Source of the DNA: an uncultured Ruminococcus sp. | GTDB lineage: Bacteria > Bacillota > Clostridia > Oscillospirales > Acutalibacteraceae | Direction of reading: 5' to 3' | Assembly (NCBI GenBank): GCA_945632055.1 | Contig: CALZCU010000061.1 | Location: forward strand, 1-6,333 | Length of the DNA stretch: 6,333 nucleotides | Shown: in pieces, positions 1 through 5,906 of the stretch | Numbering within the stretch: position 1 is the first letter of the stretch | Layout of the letters: each line of letters starts with the position of its first letter | Notes under the pieces: generated by a model | Told to the model about the DNA's origin: nothing | The model's input: the letters and a program-made list of their open reading frames with translations, nothing else | The model's database searches: none | Made by a program: the position numbers and the translations under genes

Positions 1-1
1 T

Positions 2-55
2 GTTATCGGTTCTGCTGTTGCGGCAGGCGTACTCCTTAATGTAGTAAAGCTGTAA
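2..55 (+). CDS. C-terminal end of an unidentified protein (partial)
   Basis: Only the last 17 codons are present. Read in frame 2 they give VIGSAVAAGVLLNVVKL followed by a TAA stop. The tail is small-residue-rich and hydrophobic, so it could be the end of a membrane helix or of a buried C-terminal strand. It is too short to assign a family. The reading frame is supported by the well-formed intrinsic terminator that begins 27 bases after the stop and by the absence of any other coding signal there. Function unknown. Confidence 0.55.
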   Translation, partial: VIGSAVAAGVLLNVVKL

Positions 56-81
56 AATAATTTTTGATAGATCTTTTAATT

Positions 82-124
82 CAACTGAAAGAAGGCTGAG
101 CGGTCTTCTTTCAGTTGTTTTTTT
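82..124 (+). terminator. Rho-independent terminator of the upstream gene
   Basis: A perfect 13-bp stem pairs CAACTGAAAGAAG (82-94) with its complement (105-117). The stem can be lengthened inward by one G-T and one C-G pair. A run of seven T follows immediately (118-124). This is a textbook intrinsic terminator for the gene ending at base 55, and it separates that gene from the polysaccharide-control genes that follow. Confidence 0.9.
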
Positions 125-146
125 GACTAAAATTTATATTTTGATA

Positions 147-171
147 CAATAATTCTAAATTAGAATTATTG
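147..171. promoter_or_regulatory. Perfect AT-rich palindrome upstream of the CpsC/CpsD unit
   Basis: CAATAATTCTA (147-157) and its exact complement TAGAATTATTG (161-171) are separated by three bases (AAT). The element sits about 70 bases before the start codon at 242 and overlaps the proposed -35 region. It is followed by TAG and seven T (175-181), so in RNA it could also form a weak A-U-rich terminator-like hairpin. Two readings are possible: an operator for a dimeric repressor, or an RNA attenuator if transcription starts further upstream. The sequence alone does not decide. Confidence 0.55.
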
Positions 172-188
172 TAGTTTTTTTATATAAT
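160..188 (+). promoter_or_regulatory. Candidate promoter of the CpsC/CpsD unit
   Basis: A consensus -10 box TATAAT lies at 183-188. The best-spaced -35 (17 bp away) is the weak TTAGAA at 160-165, which lies inside the palindrome. A second overlapping TATAAT is at 188-193. A promoter in this gap is expected because a terminator closes the previous gene. The weak -35 suggests either activator help or that the exact hexamers differ from this call. Confidence 0.45.
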
Positions 189-241
189 ATAATATTAATA
201 TTAATGTGTATGATTGCGTCTAAAATAAAGGGGTAAGGATA

Positions 242-907
242 ATGGCGAAAAATTTAACCATTCAAAAAATTATCAGTGTTCTTTTGCACAGAATGAAGTT
301 TATAATTCTTGCAACATTGTTGACCGGCTGTCTGTTCTTGTGCTACTCAAAGTTTTTAATAACTCCTATGTACAGCACTTCTTCGATGATTTATGTTCAG
401 AACTTTACGGAAAAGGGCGGCTCAAACGATCAGTATAAGAAAATATATGCCGGAGATATCACTGGTTCATCAAGCTTAGCAGGAATCTGCGTAACTCTTT
501 TTAAGAATCTTGATGAAATGACTTCGCTTTATGACGGCTGCAAAGTTGATTTGTCGCTGAACAAGGATACATATTTTATTACCGTTACTGTTTCAGGCGA
601 CGATCCTCAGAAGTGTGCAAATGTAGCTAATCAGCTTGCAGATAAAGCGCAGGAGGTATATAAAAAGTATTTTGCGTACGGTCAGTTAGGTGAAATTCGC
701 AAGGCAAAGGTTCCGACAGCGCCGTACTCCCCGAACAATTTAAAAAACACTCTCCTCGGTCTGCTTGTCGGTCTTGCAGCTTCCTGCCTTTTGGCAGTGC
801 TCCTTGAGCTGATTGACACAACAATAAAGGCTGACGACGATATTCAGGAAATATATGGCATACCTGTGTTTGCCGAAATACCGGATTTTGAAAGCCAAAG
901 CAGGTGA
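242..907 (+). CDS. Wzz/CpsC-like chain-length and tyrosine-kinase modulator, membrane protein
   Basis: The 221-residue product belongs to the Wzz/CpsC/YveK family, which in Gram-positives anchors and activates a separate cytoplasmic tyrosine kinase and helps set the length of surface polysaccharide. Seen in the sequence: a short cytoplasmic N-terminus, a first membrane helix at about 20-40, an extracellular domain of about 125 residues containing the family-type DPQKCANVANQLA stretch (121-133), a proline-bearing segment VPTAPYSPN (157-165), and a second membrane helix at about 169-191. A cytoplasmic tail follows (192-221) with the YGIPVFAEIPDF motif, the part that touches the kinase in this family. 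Length is typical. The start is set by AAAGGGG at 227-233, 8 bases before the ATG. The kinase gene follows directly, so the two are almost certainly one operon. The polysaccharide involved cannot be told from this window. Confidence 0.88.
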   Translation: MAKNLTIQKIISVLLHRMKFIILATLLTGCLFLCYSKFLITPMYSTSSMIYVQNFTEKGGSNDQYKKIYAGDITGSSSLAGICVTLFKNLDEMTSLYDGCKVDLSLNKDTYFITVTVSGDDPQKCANVANQLADKAQEVYKKYFAYGQLGEIRKAKVPTAPYSPNNLKNTLLGLLVGLAASCLLAVLLELIDTTIKADDDIQEIYGIPVFAEIPDFESQSR

Positions 908-912
908 TTAAT

Positions 913-1635
913 ATGAAAATTAAGCTTTTTAATCGAAAAAAGAATAAAAAAGGCGTTGTTGACGGACCTGCTTTTGCCTTGTCTGACAAAAGCAAATTCG
1001 CGATTGTGGAATCCTATAAGTCAGCAAGAACAAACATAATGTTTTCACTTTCAGCCTCTGATAAAAAGGTATTTGCCGTAACAAGCTATTCAAAGGGTGA
1101 GGGAAAGAGTACCGTTTCAGCGAATCTTGCAATTTCTTTCTCTAAAATGGAGAAAAAGGTGCTTTTGATTGACTGCGACTTAAGACGGCCGAATGTTCAT
1201 AATATATTTAAGCTTGATAACTCAGCAGGACTTTCAAATGTTATCGGTAAAATGGTAGGCTTTGAGGACGCTGTTAATCGTGATGTTCTGAATAATCTCG
1301 ACATTATTTCTGCAGGAACAATACCGCCAAACCCCTCAGAGCTTATGTGCTCTTCAACCTTTGTCGACTTAATTGATGAGCTTTCACAGGAGTATGACTA
1401 CATAATCATCGACACGCCTCCTATAGGTGTTGTTGCAGACGCACTGCTTCTTAAGGACTTGATTGCAGGCTTCGTAGTGGTTGTAAGAGAACGCTCAACA
1501 ACACACGGTGATGTGCAGAAGCTTCTTGACAGCGTAAAGCTTGCCGATTCAAAGGTGCTTGGTATGATTACCGTAGGCTGTTCAATGAGTAAGAAGCGAA
1601 GCAAGAAAGGCTATTATTACTATCAATATTATTAA
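913..1635 (+). CDS. CpsD/CapB-like bacterial tyrosine kinase (BY-kinase)
   Basis: The 240-residue cytoplasmic ATPase/kinase of the BY-kinase family partners the membrane modulator encoded just upstream and autophosphorylates on C-terminal tyrosines to control polysaccharide synthesis or export. Visible motifs are Walker A SKGEGKST (60-67, K65), Walker A' KVLLIDCDLRRP (82-93, D87 and D89), the family loop GTIPPNPSEL (135-144), and Walker B YIIIDTPP (163-170, D167). The tail GYYYYQYY puts six tyrosines in the last seven residues. The oligomerisation motif normally written EX2RX2R appears as E33, K36, R39, so the middle arginine is replaced by lysine. I chose ATG at 913 because AGGTGA lies 5 bases upstream (902-907). 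An in-frame GTG at 904, overlapping the previous stop, would add three residues but has a poorer binding site. No cognate phosphatase or glycosyltransferase gene is in view. Confidence 0.9.
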   Translation: MKIKLFNRKKNKKGVVDGPAFALSDKSKFAIVESYKSARTNIMFSLSASDKKVFAVTSYSKGEGKSTVSANLAISFSKMEKKVLLIDCDLRRPNVHNIFKLDNSAGLSNVIGKMVGFEDAVNRDVLNNLDIISAGTIPPNPSELMCSSTFVDLIDELSQEYDYIIIDTPPIGVVADALLLKDLIAGFVVVVRERSTTHGDVQKLLDSVKLADSKVLGMITVGCSMSKKRSKKGYYYYQYY

Positions 1636-1650
1636 TTCTAAGCAAAATAT

Positions 1651-1702
1651 AACAGACTTACGAACTTTGAACAAAAACAGTCTTGTAAGTCTGTTCTTTT
1701 TT
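1651..1702 (+). terminator. Rho-independent terminator after the tyrosine kinase gene
   Basis: AACAGACTTAC (1651-1661) pairs perfectly with GTAAGTCTGTT (1685-1695) around a loop of about 23 bases. C and six T follow (1697-1702). It begins 15 bases after the kinase stop and ends the two-gene unit. Confidence 0.85.
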
Positions 1703-1712
1703 GGTTATATGA

Positions 1713-1744
1713 AAATGCAGGAAATGCAAAAAAGACTTGCATTT
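1713..1744. repeat. Three copies of AAATGCA (two direct, one inverted) beside a promoter
   Basis: AAATGCA occurs at 1713-1719 and again at 1722-1728, nine bases apart. The inverted copy TGCATTT is at 1738-1744. The second and third copies form an 8-bp stem AAATGCAA / TTGCATTT with a 7-base loop; the first and third can pair instead (AAAATGCA with TGCATTTT). The inverted copy coincides with the proposed -35 box of the aminotransferase gene, so this could be an operator. It could also be a weak second hairpin behind the terminator. Confidence 0.4.
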
Positions 1745-1765
1745 TATCCCCTTATGAATTAAAAT
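1737..1765 (+). promoter_or_regulatory. Candidate promoter of the aminotransferase gene
   Basis: TTGCAT (1737-1742) and TAAAAT (1760-1765) are separated by 17 bp, giving a predicted RNA start near 1772, about 46 bases before the start codon. The -10 is close to consensus and the -35 matches only in TTG. A promoter is needed here because a strong terminator lies just upstream. Confidence 0.5.
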
Positions 1766-1817
1766 ATATTATGGTTTTAAAAGTATTTTTGCAATTATTG
1801 ATTAAGGAGTTAGCAAA

Positions 1818-3098
1818 ATGGATTATTTGAACTGTGGAAGAGAAGAACTTGAAAAGGAATATGATGCCCTTGTAAAGAAATATGAGAATGTAAAGGGAAT
1901 GGGACTCAAGCTAAATATGGCAAGAGGAAAGCCGGGTAAGGAGCAGCTTGATTTGTCGCTTGAAATGCTTGATGTTCTCAACAGCAAGTCTGATTTCGTT
2001 GGTGCAGACGGAATGGATTGCCGTAACTACGGTATTCTTGAGGGCATTGAAGAATGCAGACAGCTTTTTGGAGAAATTCTCGGTGTTCCGTCCGAAACAG
2101 TTATGGTTGGCGGAAGCTCAAGCCTTAATATGATGTTCGATACAATTAGCTGTATGATGACCAAGCCTGTTGTTGACGGCTGCAAGCCCTGGTATGAAGT
2201 AAAGGACAGAAAATTCCTTTGTCCCGTACCCGGATATGATCGTCACTTTGGAATAACAGAATACTACGGATTTGAGATGATTCCCGTTCCCATGACTGAG
2301 AACGGACCTGATATGGATATAGTTGAAAAGTTCGTTGAAAATGACGCTTCAATAAAGGGCATCTGGTGCGTTCCCAAGTATTCAAATCCGCAGGGAATTA
2401 CCTACAGCGATGAAACCGTAAGAAGATTTGCTGCGTTAAAGCCTGCGGCTAAGGATTTCAGAATTATGTGGGATAATGCCTACTGTATTCACGATATCAG
2501 CGATACACCCGATGAGCTTCTCAACATTTACGATGAGTGCAAAAAGAACGGTACGGAGGATATGCCTATTCTTTTCTGCTCAACCTCAAAAATCACCTTC
2601 CCGGGTGCAGGAGTAGCCGCTATGGCTGCGTCCGACAATAATATGAGGGTGTTCAAGGAGAGATATAACTATCAGGTAATCAGCTATGACAAGCTCAATA
2701 TGCTCCGCCATATAAAATACTTCAAGGATTTTGACGGAGTTATGGAGCATATGCAGAAGCATAAGGCAGTTCTGAAGCCGAAGTTTGATATTGTGCTCAA
2801 TGCTCTTGACAGTCAGCTTAAAACAGTCGGTATCGGCGAATGGACAAATCCAAACGGTGGATATTTTGTAAGCATTGATGTGCTGTCTGGTACGGCAAAA
2901 AGAGTCGTTCAGCTTTGCAAGGAGGCAGGTGTGGTACTGACAGGAGCAGGTGCAACCTATCCCTACGGCAATGACCCCGATGATAAGAACATCAGAATTG
3001 CTCCCACATTCCCTCCGAATGACGAGCTTGAAACAGCAATGGATGTATTCTGCATCTGCACAAGGCTTGCCGCCTGCGAAAAGCTGTTATCAAAATAA
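1818..3098 (+). CDS. PLP-dependent aminotransferase, type Ic aspartate aminotransferase-like
   Basis: The 426-residue product is a fold-type I, class I/II aminotransferase that would move an amino group between an amino acid and a 2-oxo acid in the cytosol. The N-terminal LNMARGKPG (32-40) and the overall layout match the group formerly called MocR-like or alanine-type aminotransferases, some of which (the Corynebacterium AspT type) are aspartate aminotransferases of subgroup Ic. That assignment is from recall of the family, so the substrate is inferred. Seen directly: the PLP-phosphate glycine/serine turn GGSSSLN (98-104), YSNPQG with N190, MWDNAY with D219 and Y222, the PLP-binding lysine K258 in STSKITFPGAG, and the substrate-carboxylate arginine R393 in NIRIAP. 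All core residues are present, so the enzyme should be active. AAGGAG at 1804-1809, 8 bases before the ATG, fixes the start. It appears to be transcribed alone. Confidence 0.88.
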   Translation: MDYLNCGREELEKEYDALVKKYENVKGMGLKLNMARGKPGKEQLDLSLEMLDVLNSKSDFVGADGMDCRNYGILEGIEECRQLFGEILGVPSETVMVGGSSSLNMMFDTISCMMTKPVVDGCKPWYEVKDRKFLCPVPGYDRHFGITEYYGFEMIPVPMTENGPDMDIVEKFVENDASIKGIWCVPKYSNPQGITYSDETVRRFAALKPAAKDFRIMWDNAYCIHDISDTPDELLNIYDECKKNGTEDMPILFCSTSKITFPGAGVAAMAASDNNMRVFKERYNYQVISYDKLNMLRHIKYFKDFDGVMEHMQKHKAVLKPKFDIVLNALDSQLKTVGIGEWTNPNGGYFVSIDVLSGTAKRVVQLCKEAGVVLTGAGATYPYGNDPDDKNIRIAPTFPPNDELETAMDVFCICTRLAACEKLLSK

Positions 3099-3187
3099 TT
3101 TTGTTATACAAATTCACTTAAATTAATCTGATAAAATATTAAATCTGCCAAATAAAAATATTTTTTTATTAAATATTTCTGTATCCA

Positions 3188-3216
3188 TTGACATTTTTGG
3201 AAAAAAATTTTATAAT
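3188..3216 (+). promoter_or_regulatory. Perfect-consensus promoter driving the secD leader
   Basis: TTGACA (3188-3193), a 17-bp spacer, and TATAAT (3211-3216) match the housekeeping-sigma consensus at every position. A/T-rich tracts lie just upstream (about 3150-3180), as in UP elements. The predicted RNA start is near 3223, leaving a leader of about 178 bases before secD. This is by far the best promoter in the window. Confidence 0.88.
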
Positions 3217-3261
3217 AACTCTGTTATGTCTGTATTTATGCTTATAACAGAGTTATTTTTT
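3214..3261 (+). terminator. Inverted repeat with T-tract, probable terminator of the aminotransferase gene, overlapping the next promoter
   Basis: AATAACTCTGTTAT (3214-3227) and its exact complement (3244-3257) form a 14-bp stem with a 16-base loop, and the run of T at 3256-3261 follows. RNA reading in from the aminotransferase gene would contain the whole hairpin. RNA begun at the promoter's predicted start (about 3223) would lack most of the left arm, so the hairpin should stop upstream transcripts but spare new ones. It lies about 115 bases after the aminotransferase stop. Confidence 0.7.
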
Positions 3262-3400
3262 CATTCTATAGGAAAATGCTCGAAAACGGTCGAGCAGAGA
3301 AGATTGTGCAATATCAACCTATCTGCTTGAATTGCGTGTCGAGGCACTCGACTTTTTTGCATATATTTTCAGACAATTTTATTACGGAGGTTTCAAAGGC
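3223..3400 (+). promoter_or_regulatory. Structured 5' leader of secDF with attenuator-like layout
   Basis: This stretch has no convincing gene. It contains hairpin 1, TGCTCGA (3277-3283) with TCGAGCA (3290-3296), and a weak outer pairing ATAGG (3268-3272) with CCTAT (3318-3322). The competing pairing AGCAGA (3293-3298) with TCTGCT (3322-3327) is also possible. The terminator hairpin follows at 3338-3352. Because both main hairpins use the same arm sequences, GTCGAG (3289-3294) could pair with CTCGAC (3347-3352) and block the terminator. I recognise no known riboswitch, T-box or ribosomal leader motif. GGAGG (3386-3390) is the secD ribosome binding site. Confidence 0.5.
3338..3358 (+). terminator. 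Intrinsic terminator within the secD leader (attenuator candidate)
   Basis: GTCGAG (3338-3343) pairs with CTCGAC (3347-3352) around the three-base loop GCA. Six T follow directly (3353-3358). The stem is short but GC-rich. It lies between the consensus promoter and the secD start, so unless it is overridden it would end the leader as an RNA of about 136 bases. Confidence 0.65.
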
Positions 3401-4807
3401 ATGAAAAGAGTTCCAAAGCCTATGTTCTTCATTGTTGCTTTGCTGATACTTGCCTTTTCGTTTACTGCGATTTTCGGAGTATCCTATTTTACGGGTGACA
3501 ACAAAAACACAGTATTAAAAGGCATCGGCGATGTGAGATGGGGAATTGACATCAGGGGCGGTGTTGAGGCAACATTTAAGCCTGCCGATGATTATGACGC
3601 AACTGATGAGCAGTTAAATTCTGCAAAATCAATCATTGAGCTTCGTATGGTTTCACAGGGCATCACAGACTACGAGCTGTATGCTGACACAAACAGCGAC
3701 AGAATTATTGTTCGTTTCCCCTGGAAGTCAGACGAAAAAGAGCATAATGCAGTAGAAGCAATCAACGAGATTTCTTCAACAGCAAAGCTCACATTCAGAC
3801 CCGGCAAAGAGTATACAAACACTGAAATTGACTCCAACGGAGAGCCTGTTTATAAAACTCCATCGGGCGATACTGCAAATGAGCTTATGGACGGCTCAAT
3901 GGTAAAGTCTGCTCAGGCAAGCGTTTATCAGGACAACAGCGGCGCTTCAAAATATGTAGTGAGCCTTGAGTTTACCGATGAAGGTGCAACAAAATTCGGA
4001 GAAATTACATCTCAGTATGTCAACCAGACAATTTCAATCTGGATGGATGATATTATGCTTTCTGCGCCCACAGTTAATTCCGCCATTACAGACGGCAAGG
4101 CTCAGATTGAGGGTAACTTCACAGTAGAAACAGCAAAGGCTCTTGCAGATAAAATCAACGCAGGTGCGCTTCCTTTCCAGCTTGAAACTGTAAGCAACGG
4201 CAGTGTAAGTCCTACTCTTGGTGAAAACTCACTTATGGCTATGGCTTATGCAGGTGTTATTGCATTCATTGTAATTTCACTGATTATGCTGATATTCTAC
4301 CGTTTGCCCGGCTTTATCGCAGTAATTTCACTGCTTGGACAGATGGGTCTTTCAATAGCAGCCGTATCCGGCTTCTTCACAACAATTCCTTCCTTTACAA
4401 TGACGCTTCCCGGTATTGCGGGTCTGATACTGTCAATCGGTATCGGTGTTGACTGTAATGTTATTACAGCCGAGCGTATCAAGGAGGAGCTTAAGGCAGG
4501 CAGAACACTTGACGGTGCGCTTGACAGAGGTACAAAGAATTCACTTTCAGCTATCATCGACGGTAATATGACCGTTATCATCGTATCTGTAATTCTTATG
4601 CTTGTATTCGGTCCTTCAAATATTCTTTCGATTATTTTCGGCGAATCTACAACAGGTACAATTTACTCATTCGGCTACACACTTCTTGTCGGCGTAATTG
4701 CAAACTTTATTATGGGTGTGTTCCTTTCAAGAGTAATGCTCAGAAGTGTAGCGGGCTTCAAATTCCTGCGCAAAAAATGGTTATTTGGAGGTGCTAAGAA
4801 TGACTAA
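3401..4807 (+). CDS. secD: Protein translocase subunit SecD
   Basis: The 468-residue membrane protein pairs with SecF to pull exported proteins through SecYEG using the proton motive force. Domains seen: membrane helix 1 (about 9-29); the family motif GIDIRGG (48-54); a large extracellular domain (about 60-270), short compared with Gram-negative SecD; and five C-terminal helices (about 279-299, 304-327, 336-356, 385-404, 421-445). The proton-relay region is TLPGIAGLILSIGIGVDCNV (335-354) with the key aspartate D351, followed by AERIKEE. I chose ATG 3401, which has GGAGG 10 bases upstream and a natural Lys/Arg-led first helix. An in-frame TTG at 3332 would add 23 residues but lies inside the leader terminator. 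The last 8 bases overlap secF. No yajC is next to it. Confidence 0.96.
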   Translation: MKRVPKPMFFIVALLILAFSFTAIFGVSYFTGDNKNTVLKGIGDVRWGIDIRGGVEATFKPADDYDATDEQLNSAKSIIELRMVSQGITDYELYADTNSDRIIVRFPWKSDEKEHNAVEAINEISSTAKLTFRPGKEYTNTEIDSNGEPVYKTPSGDTANELMDGSMVKSAQASVYQDNSGASKYVVSLEFTDEGATKFGEITSQYVNQTISIWMDDIMLSAPTVNSAITDGKAQIEGNFTVETAKALADKINAGALPFQLETVSNGSVSPTLGENSLMAMAYAGVIAFIVISLIMLIFYRLPGFIAVISLLGQMGLSIAAVSGFFTTIPSFTMTLPGIAGLILSIGIGVDCNVITAERIKEELKAGRTLDGALDRGTKNSLSAIIDGNMTVIIVSVILMLVFGPSNILSIIFGESTTGTIYSFGYTLLVGVIANFIMGVFLSRVMLRSVAGFKFLRKKWLFGGAKND

Positions 4808-5813
4808 TAATGTTCAGACAAAGGCAGATTCACAGATGACCGTTGAGCAGATTTGCGATAAATACAACGGAGGCAGAAAGCTTATTGATTTTGTCGGCAA
4901 AAAGAAGATTTACTTTGGTATTTCAGCCGCAATTATCCTCTTAGGTATCATCTGCAACTTCATTTTCGGCACAACGCTTGATATTCAGTTCTCGGGCGGT
5001 GCAACTCTTACCTTCAGCTACAGCGGCGAAATAGACCAGAACGAGCTTTATAACTACATTCAGGACAAGACTACTGACAAAATTTCAACATCATTCTCGT
5101 CTGATATTATGGGTGATTCGGGAAATAATGTTACTGTTCAGTTCTCAGGCAATAAGGCTGTTGCAACTGAAATCCAGCAGAATCTCGAACAGGATCTTCA
5201 GAAGAAGTATCCCGACAACAGCTTCGTATGTCTTGCTTCAAACTCTGTTGATGCTTCAATGGGCTTCAACTTCCTGCTCAAGTGTCTTGCAGCAGTAGCA
5301 ATTGCATCAATACTTATGGTGCTTTATGTTACATTCCGATTCAAGAAGATCGGCGGTCTTTCGGCAGGTGTAATGGCTCTCGTTGCACTTTTCCACGATG
5401 TGGCTATGATTTACTTCCTTTATGTTATCTTCAGAATGCCGATTGACTCAAACTTCATTGCAGTAGTACTTATGATTCTCGGTTACTCACTTAACGATAC
5501 TATCGTAATTTACGACCGTGTGCGTGAAGAGAGAAAGCTTCTCGGCAGAAAAGCTGATATTGCAACAGTATTCAATCTGAGCTGCACAAAGACAATCAAG
5601 AGAACAATTATGACTTCTGTCACAACACTTTCTACAATATTGATTGTATATATTGTTGCTGTTTTCTTCAACATTGCTTCTGTTCAGTCTTTCGCACTTC
5701 CTATGATGATAGGTGTAATTTCAGGTTGTTATTCTTCAATCTGCGTTGCAGGTCCTCTCTGGGTTATGTGGCAGAATCACAAAAAGGCAAAGAAGGCTTC
5801 ACAAAAGGCTTAA
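4800..5813 (+). CDS. secF: Protein translocase subunit SecF
   Basis: The 337-residue partner of SecD. It has a cytoplasmic N-terminus of about 35 residues, helix 1 (about 36-57), the family motif LDIQFSGGATL (60-70), an extracellular domain (about 72-155), and five further helices (about 157-179, 186-211, 218-235, 270-289, 298-322). HD at 199-200 and YSLNDTIVIYDRVRE (229-243) are the conserved SecF signatures, and RTIMTSVTTL (268-277) is the C-terminal one. The usual VGP-type motif before helix 2 reads SVDASMG (149-155), a mild departure. The C-terminus is lysine-rich. ATG 4800 is set by GGAGG at 4787-4791, 8 bases upstream. It overlaps the secD end by 8 bases, so the two are probably translated in a coupled way. 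A TTG at 4785 would place the ribosome binding site inside the coding region and was rejected. Confidence 0.96.
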   Translation: MTNNVQTKADSQMTVEQICDKYNGGRKLIDFVGKKKIYFGISAAIILLGIICNFIFGTTLDIQFSGGATLTFSYSGEIDQNELYNYIQDKTTDKISTSFSSDIMGDSGNNVTVQFSGNKAVATEIQQNLEQDLQKKYPDNSFVCLASNSVDASMGFNFLLKCLAAVAIASILMVLYVTFRFKKIGGLSAGVMALVALFHDVAMIYFLYVIFRMPIDSNFIAVVLMILGYSLNDTIVIYDRVREERKLLGRKADIATVFNLSCTKTIKRTIMTSVTTLSTILIVYIVAVFFNIASVQSFALPMMIGVISGCYSSICVAGPLWVMWQNHKKAKKASQKA

Positions 5814-5846
5814 TTTAGCTTTTGTAAGCTGTAAAATCTAATTTTC

Positions 5847-5893
5847 AGGGGTTGCTTTCAGAATATTTTTATTCTGTGCAGCCCCTTGTTTTT
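5847..5893 (+). terminator. Hairpin and T-tract between secF and the metal-binding gene
   Basis: AGGGGTTGC (5847-5855) pairs with GCAGCCCCT (5878-5886) with one G-T pair. After a small internal loop a second stem, CAGAAT (5859-5864) with ATTCTG (5871-5876), continues the hairpin. TTGTTTTT follows (5886-5893). It is a good intrinsic terminator for secDF. It ends one base before the GGAG of the next gene, so it also lies in that gene's leader. Confidence 0.82.
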
Positions 5894-5906
5894 CGGAGCG
5901 AAATTA

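Noticed and set aside
904..912. GTG at 904 as the tyrosine kinase start, overlapping the previous stop
   Set aside because: The ATG at 913 has AGGTGA 5 bases upstream, while the GTG has only a weak GAAAG. The difference is three residues.
3151..3170. AATAAAAA / TTTTTATT hairpin after the aminotransferase gene
   Set aside because: It is made only of A-T pairs with a 4-base loop and no separate T-tract. The better terminator is at 3214-3261, and the A/T tract may instead serve the promoter as an UP-like element.
3226..3330. 34-codon ORF from ATG 3226 with a hydrophobic beginning (MSVFMLITELFF)
   Set aside because: It would start only about three bases into the predicted transcript with no ribosome binding site, and it overlaps the hairpins in another frame. 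Probably chance.
3223..3358. Known structured RNA (SRP RNA, 6S RNA, T-box, c-di-GMP, THF or preQ1 riboswitch)
   Set aside because: None of the conserved core motifs of these RNAs that I know are present. The region was kept as an unnamed leader.
3332..3400. TTG at 3332 as an upstream start of SecD
   Set aside because: It would place the terminator hairpin and the GGAGG site inside the coding region and put 23 atypical residues ahead of a well-formed N-terminal membrane helix.
4297..4581. 94-codon open frame on the minus strand within secD
   Set aside because: It is antisense to the conserved SecD membrane region, has no supporting ribosome site or context, and reflects the codon use of the real gene. 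The shorter antisense frames at 627-995, 929-1132, 1398-1604 and 2146-2385 were rejected for the same reason.
4785..4799. TTG at 4785 as the SecF start
   Set aside because: This TTG overlaps the GGAGG that serves the ATG at 4800 and has no binding site of its own.
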